Source: JBCCGG01 sp039029395
GTDB taxonomy: Bacteria; Pseudomonadota; Alphaproteobacteria; Kiloniellales; JAKSDN01
DNA: 64,000 nt
Direction: 5' to 3'
NCBI GenBank assembly: GCA_039029395.1
Contig: JBCCGG010000016.1
Span: 49,780-113,779, forward strand
Shown here: positions 7,877-17,276 of the stretch, one piece after another
Position numbering within the stretch: the stretch's first letter is position 1
Layout of the letters: every line of letters starts with the position of its first letter
Program-made: the position numbers and the translations under genes
Notes under the pieces: model-generated
Seen by the model: only the letters and a program-made list of their open reading frames with translations
Told to the model about the DNA's origin: nothing
Databases searched by the model: none

Positions 7877-8976
7877 GCGATCCCCGTGACACCTTGCTCG
7901 ACGCGCTCCGGGCGCCGGAGCGCCTGCCCGATCTCGCGCCGGCGCGCTGGGATCTGCTGCTTCGCCAAGCCCGTCACGCCGATATGGTCGCCCATCTGGC
8001 CGAGCGGCTAGCCGCGCGCGGCCTGCTGGATCGGCTGCCCGAAGCGCCGCGCCGGCACCTGGTCGCGGCCCAGAACATTTCGGCCAAGCAGCATCGCGAC
8101 GTGCGCTGGGAGGCGCGCTGCCTCACTCGGGTGCTGGGGTCGCTCGAAGTGCCCCTGATCCTCCTCAAGGGCGCGGCCTACGTGATGGGTGACCTACCGG
8201 CGGCGCGCGGCCGGATCTTCCGGGACATTGACCTGATGGTGCCCCGCGAACGCCTGGACGAGGTCGAGCAGAAGCTGCTGACGAACGGCTGGTTGACCAT
8301 GAAGAAGGACGACTACGACCAGCACTACTACCGAACCTGGACCCACCAGCTACCGCCCATGATCCATCATCGGCGCATGGTCTCGCTCGACGTACACCAC
8401 ACGATTGTGCCCCTGACCGCGCGCCCCAAGGTCGACGCCCAGGCCTTGCGCGACGCCTCCCAGCCGCTTGAGGCCAATGGCGATCTCAGGGTCTTGGCGC
8501 CGCCCGACATGGTGCTGCACAGCGCCACGCACCTCTTCAACGAGGGTGAGTTCTCGCATGGCCTAAGGGACCTGGCCGACCTTGATGCCTTGTTGCGCGA
8601 TTTCGGCTCCGATCCGGCGTTCTGGCCGCAGCTTCTGGCCCGCGCCGAGCTGCTCGACCTGCGTCGCCCGCTGTTCTATAGCCTGCGCTATCTCTCTAGT
8701 CATCTGGCGACGCCGATCCCGGCAGAGGTGATGGAACTGGCCCGCCCTTGGGGGCCCGGCGAGACGGCGGCCAAGGCCATGGATAGGCTCTTCGTGCCGG
8801 CCCTGCGCCCGATCCACGAGACCTGCGACAACCGCTGGAGCGGGATCGCCCGTTGGCTGCTTTACGTGCGGGCCCACCACCTGCGCATGCCGGCCCATAT
8901 CCTGGTGCCCCATCTGGTGCGCAAGGCGGTGACCCGGCGCTACGCCATGTGGAAAGGCCAGCCGCGCCCGGCCTGA
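7873..8976 (+). CDS. Nucleotidyltransferase family protein of the HPr-rel-A-type cassette
   Basis: 367 residues from a GTG that overlaps the kinase stop. The segment LEVPLILLKGAAYVMGDLPAARGRIFRDIDLMV carries the nucleotidyltransferase signature, with the metal-binding D118 and D120 in RDIDLMV. The remainder is helical, with DVHHTI near 175 and HSATHLFN near 215, as in the family of nucleotidyltransferases found with PqqD- and HprK-like genes in RiPP and exosortase-associated loci. It could transfer a nucleotidyl group to a peptide, protein or sugar; the target is unknown. The same-strand overlaps make it the last gene of the three-gene unit. Confidence 0.85.
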   Translation: MSDPRDTLLDALRAPERLPDLAPARWDLLLRQARHADMVAHLAERLAARGLLDRLPEAPRRHLVAAQNISAKQHRDVRWEARCLTRVLGSLEVPLILLKGAAYVMGDLPAARGRIFRDIDLMVPRERLDEVEQKLLTNGWLTMKKDDYDQHYYRTWTHQLPPMIHHRRMVSLDVHHTIVPLTARPKVDAQALRDASQPLEANGDLRVLAPPDMVLHSATHLFNEGEFSHGLRDLADLDALLRDFGSDPAFWPQLLARAELLDLRRPLFYSLRYLSSHLATPIPAEVMELARPWGPGETAAKAMDRLFVPALRPIHETCDNRWSGIARWLLYVRAHHLRMPAHILVPHLVRKAVTRRYAMWKGQPRPA

Positions 8977-9216
8977 CCGGCTGGCCTGCTTCTTCATTTC
9001 TGCCCCTGGCCGCTTCGGCCGGAGCCTAGGCTAGCGCGCTCAACCGGCTCTTGATGAAACGGGAGAAATCGGCGCCCACGGGGTTCTCGGCTTGCGGTTC
9101 GAGGCCGCCATTTTCATATTTCATTAACCTTTCCTTGAAATCGCCCCGGCGGGAGGCTATTCCGGGCCTGATCCCCGCCGGGGCCGAGTCCCGCCCGAAA
9201 TGCGACCGGAGCCAGA

Positions 9217-10254
9217 ATGCTTTCCCGCCTGCTCGGCATGCTGTCCAACGACATGGCGATCGACCTGGGCACCGCGAACACCCTGGTCTACGTCAAGGCA
9301 CGAGGCATCGTGCTGAACGAGCCCTCGGTGGTCGCGATCGCCGATGTGCGCGGCAAGAAGCAGGTCTGCGCGGTCGGCGACGAGGCTAAAATGATGCTCG
9401 GCCGCACGCCCGGCAATATCCAGGCGATCCGGCCCTTGCGAGACGGTGTCATCGCCGACTTCGAGGTCGCCGAAGAGATGATCAAGCACTTCATCCGCAA
9501 GGTGCACAATCGGCGCGGCTTCGCCCGGCCCCAGGTCATCATCTGCGTGCCCTCGGGCTCGACCGCGGTCGAGCGCCGGGCGATTCAGGAATCGGCGGAA
9601 AGCGCCGGCGCGCGTACGGTGCAGCTGATCGAGGAGCCCATGGCGGCGGCGATCGGCGCCGGCTTGCCGGTCACCGAGCCGACCGGCTCCATGGTGGTTG
9701 ACGTCGGCGGCGGCACGACCGAGGTCGCGGTGCTGTCCTTGGGCGGCATCGTCTACTCCCGCTCAGTCCGGGTCGGTGGCGACAAGATGGACGAGGCGAT
9801 AATCGCCTACATCCGACGCAACCATAACCTTCTGGTCGGCGAAGGCTCGGCCGAGCGCATCAAGAAGGAGATCGGCTCGGCCTGCCCGCCCGAGGACGGG
9901 GAAGGCGAGGTCATGGAGATCAAGGGCCGGGACCTGATGAACGGCGTGCCCAAGGAGCTGGTCATCTCCGAGCGCCAGATCGCCGAATCCCTTGCTGAGC
10001 CGGTCGGCGCGATCATCGAAGCGGTCAAGGTGGCGCTCGAGCATACCGCGCCCGAGCTGGCCGCCGACATCGTCGACAAGGGTATCGTCCTGACCGGCGG
10101 TGGCGCGCTCTTGGGAAATTTGGACTATGTGCTCAGGGCCTCGACCGGCCTGCCGGTCTCGATCGCCGACGATCCCTTGAGCTGCGTCGCGCTCGGCACC
10201 GGGCGTTGCCTCGAAGAGCTTGAAACAATGAAGAAAGTTCTCGTTGAGTACTGA
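9217..10254 (+). CDS. mreB: Rod shape-determining protein MreB
   Basis: 345-residue actin-like ATPase that organises lateral cell-wall synthesis beneath the inner membrane. It has an amphipathic N-terminus (MLSRLLGML), phosphate-1 motif AIDLGTANTLVY, phosphate-2 motif DVGGGTTEVAV, and adenosine motif GIVLTGGGALLGNLD. The ATG follows GGAG by six bases. It is the first gene of a mreB-mreC-mreD-mrdA-rodA run. A second, divergent mreB lies near 31 kb; this copy keeps the conserved Glu of GGGTTE and is likely the main cytoskeletal version. Confidence 0.97.
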   Translation: MLSRLLGMLSNDMAIDLGTANTLVYVKARGIVLNEPSVVAIADVRGKKQVCAVGDEAKMMLGRTPGNIQAIRPLRDGVIADFEVAEEMIKHFIRKVHNRRGFARPQVIICVPSGSTAVERRAIQESAESAGARTVQLIEEPMAAAIGAGLPVTEPTGSMVVDVGGGTTEVAVLSLGGIVYSRSVRVGGDKMDEAIIAYIRRNHNLLVGEGSAERIKKEIGSACPPEDGEGEVMEIKGRDLMNGVPKELVISERQIAESLAEPVGAIIEAVKVALEHTAPELAADIVDKGIVLTGGGALLGNLDYVLRASTGLPVSIADDPLSCVALGTGRCLEELETMKKVLVEY

Positions 10255-10359
10255 AATCTAAAGATTTTGTTAGTGACATTTCCAGTAGGTTTAAGAATTA
10301 TTACTTTCGGCCGAATCGGACTCGCCCCCGAGTCGGTCGGATCGTGACGTGGAGTGATT

Positions 10360-11244
10360 GTGAACAGACGTGCCGGCTCCGTCGCTCGCTTGGCAACGCC
10401 CGTAAAGGCGTGGGGTCAGCGCTTTGCGCTGCTCTTGCTGATCAGTGCCGCCGTCGGCCTCATGGTCCTGGGCAAAGCGGATGTGGCCTTGGTCGAGCGG
10501 GCGCGCACCACCCTGGCCGACGGCGTCGCGCCGATCCTGGAAGTCGCCTCCCAGCCCGTGGTCGCCTTCAATGGCATGGTCGAGCACGCCCACCAGTTGC
10601 TCGCGCTGACCGCTGAGAACAAGATTTTGCGCGAGCAGAACCGGCGCCTGGAGCATTGGCAGATGGTCGCCCGGCGCCTGGAGGCAGAGAACAAGGCCCT
10701 GCGCAAGGTGCTGAACGTCACCGCCGAGCCGGCGGTCGCCTACGCGACCGCCCGGGTGATCGGCGATCAGGGCGGCGCCTTCGTGCGCTCGGTTCTGGTC
10801 AACGCCGGCCAAACCGACGGCGTGCTGCGCGGCCAGGCGGCCCTGACCAGCGAAGGCCTCGCCGGCCGGGTCGCCGAGTCCGGCCAGCGCACCGCCCGGG
10901 TGTTGCTGATCACCGACATGAACAGCCGGATTCCGGTGTTCGTCGGCGAGTCCCGTGAGCGCGCGGTCCTGGCCGGTGACAACACCGCCCAGCCCCATCT
11001 GGTCTATCTCGGCCGGCAGGCGCAGCTGGCGCCCGGCGAACGGGTCGTCACCTCGGGCCACGGCGGCGTCTTCCCGCCCGGCCTGCCGATCGGCACTGTG
11101 GCCTCCCTGGCCGACGGAACGGTGCGCGTCCAGCCCTTTGTCGACTGGAGCACAATGGAGTATCTGCGCCTTGCCAACTACGAGCTGCCGGGCGTCTTGA
11201 GCGACTTCCACGAGGGCGCCGAGCAGGCACGGGGCGCGCGGTGA
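10360..11244 (+). CDS. mreC: Rod shape-determining protein MreC
   Basis: 294 residues from the GTG at 10360, which has GGAG five bases upstream; a GTG at 10354 is an alternative. A basic cytoplasmic N-terminus, one membrane helix (about 20-40), a coiled coil (KILREQNRRLEHWQ, about 85-110) and a periplasmic beta domain (VIGDQGGAFVRSVLVNAG; VVTSGHGGVFPPGLPIG) are all standard MreC features. MreC links MreB to PBP2 and RodA in the elongasome. It overlaps mreD by four bases. Confidence 0.95.
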   Translation: MNRRAGSVARLATPVKAWGQRFALLLLISAAVGLMVLGKADVALVERARTTLADGVAPILEVASQPVVAFNGMVEHAHQLLALTAENKILREQNRRLEHWQMVARRLEAENKALRKVLNVTAEPAVAYATARVIGDQGGAFVRSVLVNAGQTDGVLRGQAALTSEGLAGRVAESGQRTARVLLITDMNSRIPVFVGESRERAVLAGDNTAQPHLVYLGRQAQLAPGERVVTSGHGGVFPPGLPIGTVASLADGTVRVQPFVDWSTMEYLRLANYELPGVLSDFHEGAEQARGAR

Positions 11245-11750
11245 GACCGGCCGCCTTGCACCGTCTGGACTGGCTGGCGCGCAGCGCCTCGCCGGTCGCG
11301 ATCAGCCTCCTGCTGGTGATCCTCGGCATGGTGCCCTTGCAGATCCCTGACGTGACGCCGGTGATTCCCGCCTGGGCGCTGATTGCGGTCTACTACTGGT
11401 CGGTCCACCGGCCCGACCTCATGCCCATCTGGGCAGTCTTCATAATCGGCTTGGTTCAGGATCTTTTGGGCGGCGGCTATCCCGGCGTCGGCATCTTGGC
11501 TTTGCTTCTGGTGCACCAGTTCGTGGCCTCCCAGCGGCGCACCTTCGCACGTGCCTCCTTCCAGCTTCTGTGGCTGATCTTCGCGCTGATCGCGGCCGCC
11601 GCGGTCGCGCTCATGTGGTTGCTCAACTGTCTGCTCCAGCAGCAGCTGCTCGAAGTCGATCCGGCGCTGTTCCAGTATCTCACCACGCTCGCAGTCTATC
11701 CCTGCCTGGCCTGGCTGTTCGCCCAGGCCCAGCGCTCCTTCCTGAGCTGA
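11241..11750 (+). CDS. mreD: Rod shape-determining protein MreD
   Basis: 169 residues, about five membrane helices, starting at a GTG within the mreC stop (GTGA). The segment WALIAVYYWSVHRPDLMPIWAVFIIGLVQDLLGG is the conserved MreD core. It is an integral inner-membrane partner of MreC in the elongation complex, translated with mreC and followed eight bases later by mrdA. Confidence 0.93.
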   Translation: MRPAALHRLDWLARSASPVAISLLLVILGMVPLQIPDVTPVIPAWALIAVYYWSVHRPDLMPIWAVFIIGLVQDLLGGGYPGVGILALLLVHQFVASQRRTFARASFQLLWLIFALIAAAAVALMWLLNCLLQQQLLEVDPALFQYLTTLAVYPCLAWLFAQAQRSFLS

Positions 11751-11758
11751 CTCGGGCC

Positions 11759-13642
11759 ATGGCGCGCCACGAGGACCAAGCCCGCTTCAAGTCCTTCACC
11801 CGGCGCAGCCTGCTCCTGGCCGGCGGCCAGGGTGTGCTGCTCTCGGCCCTGGTCGGGCGCATGTATTACCTCCAGGTCCTGGAATCCGACCGCTACAAGA
11901 CCCTGGCCGAAGACAACCGCATCAACCTGCGTCTGCTGGCGCCGCCGCGCGGGCGCATTGTCGACCGCTACGGCGAGCCGTTGGCGGTCAATCAGCAGGA
12001 TTACCGCCTGGTGCTGGTGCGCGAGGAGACCCCTGAGCTCGAGCGCACCCTGAACGCGATCGCCCGCATCATCGAACTGAGCGATAAGGAGCGCGCGCGG
12101 ATCCTGCGCGAGAGCAAGGCCAGGCGCGCCTTTGTCCCGGTCACGGTGGCCGACAACCTGACCTGGGACCAAGTCAGCCGGGTCGAGGTCAACGCGCCGG
12201 ACCTGCCCGGCGTCTCCATTGAGGTTGGCCGCAGTCGGCTCTACCACCACGGCTCGACCATGGCCCATATCCTGGGCTACGTCGCCGCGGTTTCCGAAAA
12301 GGAGCTGACCGGCGAGCCCCTGCTCGAGCTGCCCGATTTCAGGATCGGCAAGAACGGCGTGGAGCGGCGCTACGATTTGGCCCTGCGCGGCGCGGCCGGC
12401 ACCAGCCAGGTCGAGGTCAACGCGCTCGGCCGGGTGATCCGCCAGCTGTCGCGCGACGAGGGCCGGCCGGGTCAGGAGCTTGTGCTCAGCCTGGACGCCG
12501 AGCTGCAGCGCTTCGCCCATGCCCAGCTGGCGCCCCACAAGAGCGCTTCGGCGGTGGTCATGGACATCACCAACGGCGACGTGTTGGCGCTCGCCTCGAC
12601 GCCGAGCTACGACTCCAACGCCTTTACCGGCGGCATCTCCTCCAAGGATTGGCACGCCCTGACCTCCGATCCGCTCTCGCCGCTCACCAACAAGGCGATC
12701 GCGGGGGCCTACGCGCCGGGCTCGACCTTCAAGATGATCGTTGCCTTGGCCGCGCTCGAGGCCGGCGTCAGCCCGGACCAGAAGGTGTTCTGCCCCGGCG
12801 TCATGAAGCTCGGCCGCTCCAAGTTCCACTGCTGGAAGAAGCACGGCCACGGCTGGATGGACATGACCGACGGGATCAAGCATTCCTGCGACGTCTACTT
12901 CTACGAAATCTCCCGGCGCGCCGGCATCGACCGCATCTCGGACATGGCCAAGCGCTTTGGCCTGGGCCAGCAGGTCGGCATCGATCTGCCCGGCGAGCGC
13001 CCCGGCCTGGTGCCGACCCGGGAGTGGAAGCTGGGCGCGATCGGCGAGTCCTGGCAGGGCGGCGAGACCCTGGTGACCGCGATCGGCCAAGGCTTCATCT
13101 TGACCACGCCCCTGCAGCTCGCGGTCATGACCGCGCGCTTGGCCAGCGGCCGCGCCGTGGTGCCGCGGGTCGCCCGGGGCTTCCGCGAGAGCCAGGAGGG
13201 CGAGCTGGCGCCGGGTCCGGTCGATTTCGCGCCGCTCGATATCCCTGAGCGCCACATGGATATCGTCCGCAAGGCGATGGACGCGGTGACCAACCAGAAA
13301 CGCGGCACCGCCTACAAGCGGCGCATCGATGTGGAGGGCTGGGAGATGGCCGGCAAGACCGGCACCGCCCAGGTGCGACGCATCACACTGGCCGAGCGCC
13401 AGGTCGGCGTGAAGAAGAACAAGGATTTGCCCTGGCGCTTTCGGGACCACGCGCTTTTCGTTGGCTTCGCACCGGTCCACAAGCCGCGCTACTGCTGCGC
13501 GGTGGTGGTCGAGCACGGCGGCGGCGGCTCGACCGCGGCGGCGCCGATCGCGCGCGACATTCTGACCGAGACCCAGCGCCGGGATCCGGCCAGCGCGCCG
13601 GCTCTGCCGATCGCGGCCAGCGGCCAGATCGAGGAGACTTAG
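11759..13642 (+). CDS. mrdA: Penicillin-binding protein 2 (elongasome transpeptidase)
   Basis: 627 residues from the ATG at 11759; an upstream in-frame extension overlaps mreD and lacks family similarity. One N-terminal membrane helix, a dimerisation domain (LLAPPRGRIVDRYGEPLA), then the transpeptidase domain with the active-site STFK at 322-325, SCD in KHSCDVYFYE, and KTG at 533-535. It cross-links peptidoglycan during side-wall elongation together with RodA, whose gene starts four bases after its stop. Confidence 0.96.
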   Translation: MARHEDQARFKSFTRRSLLLAGGQGVLLSALVGRMYYLQVLESDRYKTLAEDNRINLRLLAPPRGRIVDRYGEPLAVNQQDYRLVLVREETPELERTLNAIARIIELSDKERARILRESKARRAFVPVTVADNLTWDQVSRVEVNAPDLPGVSIEVGRSRLYHHGSTMAHILGYVAAVSEKELTGEPLLELPDFRIGKNGVERRYDLALRGAAGTSQVEVNALGRVIRQLSRDEGRPGQELVLSLDAELQRFAHAQLAPHKSASAVVMDITNGDVLALASTPSYDSNAFTGGISSKDWHALTSDPLSPLTNKAIAGAYAPGSTFKMIVALAALEAGVSPDQKVFCPGVMKLGRSKFHCWKKHGHGWMDMTDGIKHSCDVYFYEISRRAGIDRISDMAKRFGLGQQVGIDLPGERPGLVPTREWKLGAIGESWQGGETLVTAIGQGFILTTPLQLAVMTARLASGRAVVPRVARGFRESQEGELAPGPVDFAPLDIPERHMDIVRKAMDAVTNQKRGTAYKRRIDVEGWEMAGKTGTAQVRRITLAERQVGVKKNKDLPWRFRDHALFVGFAPVHKPRYCCAVVVEHGGGGSTAAAPIARDILTETQRRDPASAPALPIAASGQIEET

Positions 13643-13646
13643 AGCG

Positions 13647-14798
13647 GTGGCGCGCGCCTTCGGCCACGCCCCCGAGCTGAGCTTGGGCCAAAAGATTTGG
13701 CAGATTAACTGGGGCCTTGTGCTGATCGTCTCTGCGCTCGCCGGGATCGGCATTGCCATGCTCTATTCGGCGGCAGACGGCAACCTGGCGCCCTGGGCCT
13801 CGCGCCAGACCGTGCGCTACGGCGGCGGCCTGGTGATCATGCTGAGCCTCGCCCTGATCGACATCCGGATCTGGTTTCGCTTCGCTTATTGGCTCTACTT
13901 CGGGGCGCTCGGGCTCTTGGTGGCGGTTGAGGTGATGGGCTCGATCGGCATGGGCGCCCAGCGCTGGATCGACCTCAAGGTGATCCAGCTACAGCCCTCC
14001 GAGCTCATGAAGGTGACCCTGATCCTGGCGCTGGCGCGCTACTTTCATGGGGTCGCCAACGAAGAGGTGGTGCGCACCCTGCCGCTGCCGCTTCTGGTGC
14101 CGCTCGCCCTGGTGCTGGCGCCGGTCGCCCTGGTGCTCAAGCAGCCGGATCTTGGCACCGCGATGATGCTGCTGATGGCCGGCGGCGCGATCTTCTTCCT
14201 GGCCGGCGTGCGCCTCTGGAAGTTCGCCGCTGTGTTGGGCGCCGCCATGGCGGCGGTGCCGATCGCCTGGCAATTCCTGCACGACTACCAGCGCCAGCGG
14301 GTCCTCACCTTCCTCGACCCGGAGACCGATCCCCTGGGCTCCGGCTACCATATCCTGCAGTCCAAGATCGCGCTCGGCTCCGGCGGCTTGTGGGGCCGGG
14401 GTTTCATGCAGGGCACCCAAGGCCATTTGGACTTCCTGCCCGAAAAGCAGACCGACTTCATCTTCACCATGCTGGCCGAGGAGTTCGGCATGTTGGGCGG
14501 CCTGGTGCTGATCGGGCTCTACAGCCTGGTCTTCATCTACGGGCTCGCCATCGCGCTGCGCGCCCGCAGCCAGTTCGGCCGGTTGCTCGCCATGGGCCTG
14601 ACGGTCAACCTCTTCCTCTACGTCTTCATCAACATCGCCATGGTGATGGGCCTAATCCCGGTGGTCGGCGTGCCCCTGCCGCTGATCTCCTACGGCGGCA
14701 CCGCCATGCTGGCGGTGATGATCTCGCTGGGCCTGGTGATCTCCTGCTACGTGCACCGGGACGTGATCATCCCCCGGCGCGGCCTGCAGCGGGACTAG
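13647..14798 (+). CDS. rodA: Rod shape-determining protein RodA (SEDS glycosyltransferase)
   Basis: 383 residues from a GTG, about ten membrane helices. SEDS signatures include GAQRWIDL (about 95), QPSELMKV, KQPDLGTA, the ILQSKIALGSGGLWGRGFMQGTQ loop and VPLPLISYGGTA near the end. RodA polymerises lipid II glycan strands with PBP2 as its partner. It is the last gene of the rod operon. Confidence 0.96.
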   Translation: MARAFGHAPELSLGQKIWQINWGLVLIVSALAGIGIAMLYSAADGNLAPWASRQTVRYGGGLVIMLSLALIDIRIWFRFAYWLYFGALGLLVAVEVMGSIGMGAQRWIDLKVIQLQPSELMKVTLILALARYFHGVANEEVVRTLPLPLLVPLALVLAPVALVLKQPDLGTAMMLLMAGGAIFFLAGVRLWKFAAVLGAAMAAVPIAWQFLHDYQRQRVLTFLDPETDPLGSGYHILQSKIALGSGGLWGRGFMQGTQGHLDFLPEKQTDFIFTMLAEEFGMLGGLVLIGLYSLVFIYGLAIALRARSQFGRLLAMGLTVNLFLYVFINIAMVMGLIPVVGVPLPLISYGGTAMLAVMISLGLVISCYVHRDVIIPRRGLQRD

Positions 14799-14913
14799 GC
14801 GGCACCGGCGAAAGGGGCGGAAAAACACCGCCGTACCCCTCGACAAAGGCCCTTCGAGTTGCTATCTACCAGCCCCCGTCAAGAGGGACCCATCGCGGTT
14901 GGGACGTCTTTGG

Positions 14914-14989
<76 letters not shown>

Positions 14990-15062
14990 AATTCTCATGA
15001 TTCGAGCTGGATTGATCGGTTTCTCGTCCCGGCCAGGCGCCGAGCGCTGAACGCGGCGCGCC

Positions 15063-15536
15063 CTAGAAAATCCCAAACCGCCGCTTGCCGCGTTTTTCCA
15101 GGTACTGCTGATGATAGTCCTCGGCCAGCCAGAAGGTTGGCGCGGGGACGATCTCGGTGACGATCGGGCGGGCGTAGCGGCCGGAGTCCTGCTCCTTCGC
15201 TTTCGAGGTTTCGGCCGCGGCGGCCTGCTCCGCGTCGTGGGTGAAGATCGCCGAGCGGTACTGGCGGCCAACGTCGGGGCCCTGGCGGTTCAGCTGGGTC
15301 GGGTCGTGGCAGGCCCAGAACACCTCGAGCAGGCGCTCGTAGGTGACCCGGTCCGGATCGAACTCCACCTCGACCGCCTCGGCGTGGCCCGTGTCCTTGT
15401 AGCAGACCTCTTCATAGGACGGGTTCGAGGTCTCGCCGCCGATGTAGCCGACCGCCGTGGTCACGACACCCTCGACCTTGCGGAACGCCATCTCGACGCC
15501 CCAAAAACAGCCTGCCGCGAAGGTTGCCTTGGCCAT
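15063..15536 (-). CDS. msrA: Peptide-methionine (S)-S-oxide reductase MsrA
   Basis: 157 residues. The active-site motif GCFWG (catalytic Cys10) is followed by VGYIGG, YEEVCYKDTGHAEAVEV, FWACHDPTQLNRQGPDVGRQYRSAIF and EDYHQQYL, all conserved in MsrA. It reduces methionine-S-sulfoxide in damaged proteins and is cytoplasmic here (no signal peptide). Single-domain form without MsrB; the resolving Cys is not obvious. Transcribed from just downstream of moaA on the same strand. Confidence 0.96.
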   Translation of the reverse strand: MAKATFAAGCFWGVEMAFRKVEGVVTTAVGYIGGETSNPSYEEVCYKDTGHAEAVEVEFDPDRVTYERLLEVFWACHDPTQLNRQGPDVGRQYRSAIFTHDAEQAAAAETSKAKEQDSGRYARPIVTEIVPAPTFWLAEDYHQQYLEKRGKRRFGIF

Positions 15537-15605
15537 GATGGGGTCCTTTCCTTGATCGGGGATCTAAGCGCTCGCCCCATAGATGGGGGCCGGGCGCGGG
15601 CCCGT

Positions 15606-16610
15606 CTAGCCGCCGGTCACGCTCATGTGACGGCCGACCGAGGGGCGGCGCCGGCGCCGGTCGATGACGAAGTCGTGGCCCTTGGGCTTGCGCGCGATCG
15701 CCTCGTGGATCGCCGCGTCCAGCAGGGCCGGGTCGTCGCTCTGGCGCAAAGGCGTGCGCAGGTCGGCGGCGTCCTCCTGGCCCAGGCACATGTAGAGCGT
15801 GCCGGTGCAGGTCAGGCGCACCCGGTTGCAGCTCTCGCAAAAATTATGGGTCATGGGCGTGATCATGCCGAGCCGCTGGCCGGTTTCGGCGATCTCGAAA
15901 TAGCGCGCCGGCCCGCCGGTGCGGTGGTCGCTTTCGCTTAGAGTCCAGCGCTCGCCCAGCTGGGCGCGCACCATGGAGAGCGGCAGATACTGGTCGATCC
16001 GGGTCTCGCCCTCCAGCTCGCCCATGGGCATGACCTCGATGAAGGTCAGATCGAAGCCCTCCTCGCCGCACCAGGCGACCAGGCGATGCAGCTCGTCGTC
16101 GTTGACGCCGCGCAGCGCCACGGTGTTGATCTTGACCGCCAGGCCCGCCGCCTTGGCCGCGTCCAGGCCGGCCATGACCCGCTCCAGCTTGCCCCAGCGG
16201 GTGATCGCGGCGAACTTGTGGGGATCCAGGGTATCCAGCGATACGTTGATCCGCTTGACCCCCAGGTCGGCCAGCTCGTGGGCATATTTGGTCAGCTGGC
16301 TGCCGTTGGTGGTCAGGGTCAGCTCGTCCAGCTGGCCGCTCTCCAGGTGGCGCGAGAGGCCGCGGAACAGGCTCATGATGTTGCGCCGCACCAGCGGCTC
16401 GCCGCCGGTCATGCGCAGCTTGCGAACGCCCAGGCGCACGAAGGCATCGCACAGGCGCTCCAGCTCCTCGAGGCTCAGCACCTGGGCCTTGGGCAGGAAG
16501 GTCATGTCTTCTGACATGCAGTAGACGCAGCGGAAATCGCAGCGATCGGTCACCGAGACGCGCAGATAAGAGATCGCGCGCCCGAAGGGATCGATCATCT
16601 GGCTCATCAA
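15606..16610 (-). CDS. moaA: GTP 3',8-cyclase MoaA
   Basis: 334-residue radical SAM enzyme for the first step of molybdenum cofactor synthesis. The N-terminal 4Fe-4S ligands are C24, C28 and C31 (CDFRCVYC), the SAM-binding GGEP follows (RMTGGEPLVRRN), and the C-terminal cluster region FCESCNRVRLTCTG with LYMCLG supplies the second 4Fe-4S site. The chain ends SVTGG, the essential C-terminal GG of MoaA. Three near-equivalent ATG starts exist (residues 1, 2, 5). No other moa gene is adjacent. Confidence 0.96.
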   Translation of the reverse strand: MMSQMIDPFGRAISYLRVSVTDRCDFRCVYCMSEDMTFLPKAQVLSLEELERLCDAFVRLGVRKLRMTGGEPLVRRNIMSLFRGLSRHLESGQLDELTLTTNGSQLTKYAHELADLGVKRINVSLDTLDPHKFAAITRWGKLERVMAGLDAAKAAGLAVKINTVALRGVNDDELHRLVAWCGEEGFDLTFIEVMPMGELEGETRIDQYLPLSMVRAQLGERWTLSESDHRTGGPARYFEIAETGQRLGMITPMTHNFCESCNRVRLTCTGTLYMCLGQEDAADLRTPLRQSDDPALLDAAIHEAIARKPKGHDFVIDRRRRRPSVGRHMSVTGG

Positions 16611-16663
16611 GCTCTTCCTTCCCCAAGTCCGACCAGTTCCATCGAGACTGCTTGAAGAACAGT

Positions 16664-16816
16664 CTATCCGGGCCGGCCGTGATTTTTCGTCCCCAAGATT
16701 TCTACGGAAATGGCGCCGACGTCAAGCCCGCCGCCAGGACCGATCAAATGATTGTCGAGGAAGATTTCACTCAGAGCTTTGATATAAAACAATTTTCTGA
16801 CGAGCTGTTGATCCAT
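16664..16816 (-). CDS. Possible small hypothetical protein
   Basis: 50 residues beginning MDQQLVRKLFYIKALSEIFL, in a patch of lower GC directly upstream of moaA and on its strand. The hydrophobic/charged spacing looks protein-like, but the ribosome-binding site is weak and I recognise no homologue. It could equally be part of the moaA leader. Confidence 0.25.
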   Translation of the reverse strand: MDQQLVRKLFYIKALSEIFLDNHLIGPGGGLDVGAISVEILGTKNHGRPG

Positions 16817-16885
16817 GGTGGCCGATCCTGGCGATAACGTGATGGCGGCCTGGCGGATGTCGCTCTGTGTCGATAGCCTCGAGCC

Positions 16886-17182
16886 ATGAAACCTCGTTCC
16901 GACGGATCGGCCCTGGACCGGCCTTGGGCACGCCTTGTGGCGCTGGCCCTGTTCCTGGCCGCGGCGGGGCTGCTGGCCTGGATCCACCGGGCCGATCTCT
17001 TGCCGCCGGAGACTGCGGCCGTGGCGGCCGACGATCCCGTGCAGCTGTGCCTGGCGGAGCGCCAGCCGGGGATCGAGCAGATGCGCGCCGACGGCGTTAT
17101 CACCGACCAGCAGGCCGCCCTTTTTCTGGAGCGGGCTGCTGCGCTCTGCGCCCATCAAGTCGAGGCGGCGCCGCAGCAATAG
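16886..17182 (+). CDS. Small membrane-anchored hypothetical protein
   Basis: 98 residues: basic N-terminus, one membrane helix (LVALALFLAAAGLLAWI, about 17-33), then a short periplasmic domain with CLAERQPGIEQMRADGVITDQQAALFLERAAALC, whose two Cys could form a disulfide. The pattern suggests a small periplasm-facing anchored protein. I do not recognise a named family. Confidence 0.6.
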   Translation: MKPRSDGSALDRPWARLVALALFLAAAGLLAWIHRADLLPPETAAVAADDPVQLCLAERQPGIEQMRADGVITDQQAALFLERAAALCAHQVEAAPQQ

Positions 17183-17276
17183 CGGCAAATTGTTCTGGCA
17201 TTTTAGACAACAACCAGATTTTAACGTTTGTTCTATACAACCTATAGCCGAGAACAATAACACAGGCAGGTACGCC

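Noticed and set aside
11696..13759. 687-codon minus-strand frame across mrdA
   Set aside because: Mirror frame of the PBP2 gene, no family motifs, crosses two gene junctions.
16652..16837. Plus-strand 61-codon frame upstream of the small membrane protein
   Set aside because: No ribosome-binding site and no protein-like pattern; the minus-strand 50-codon frame fits slightly better.
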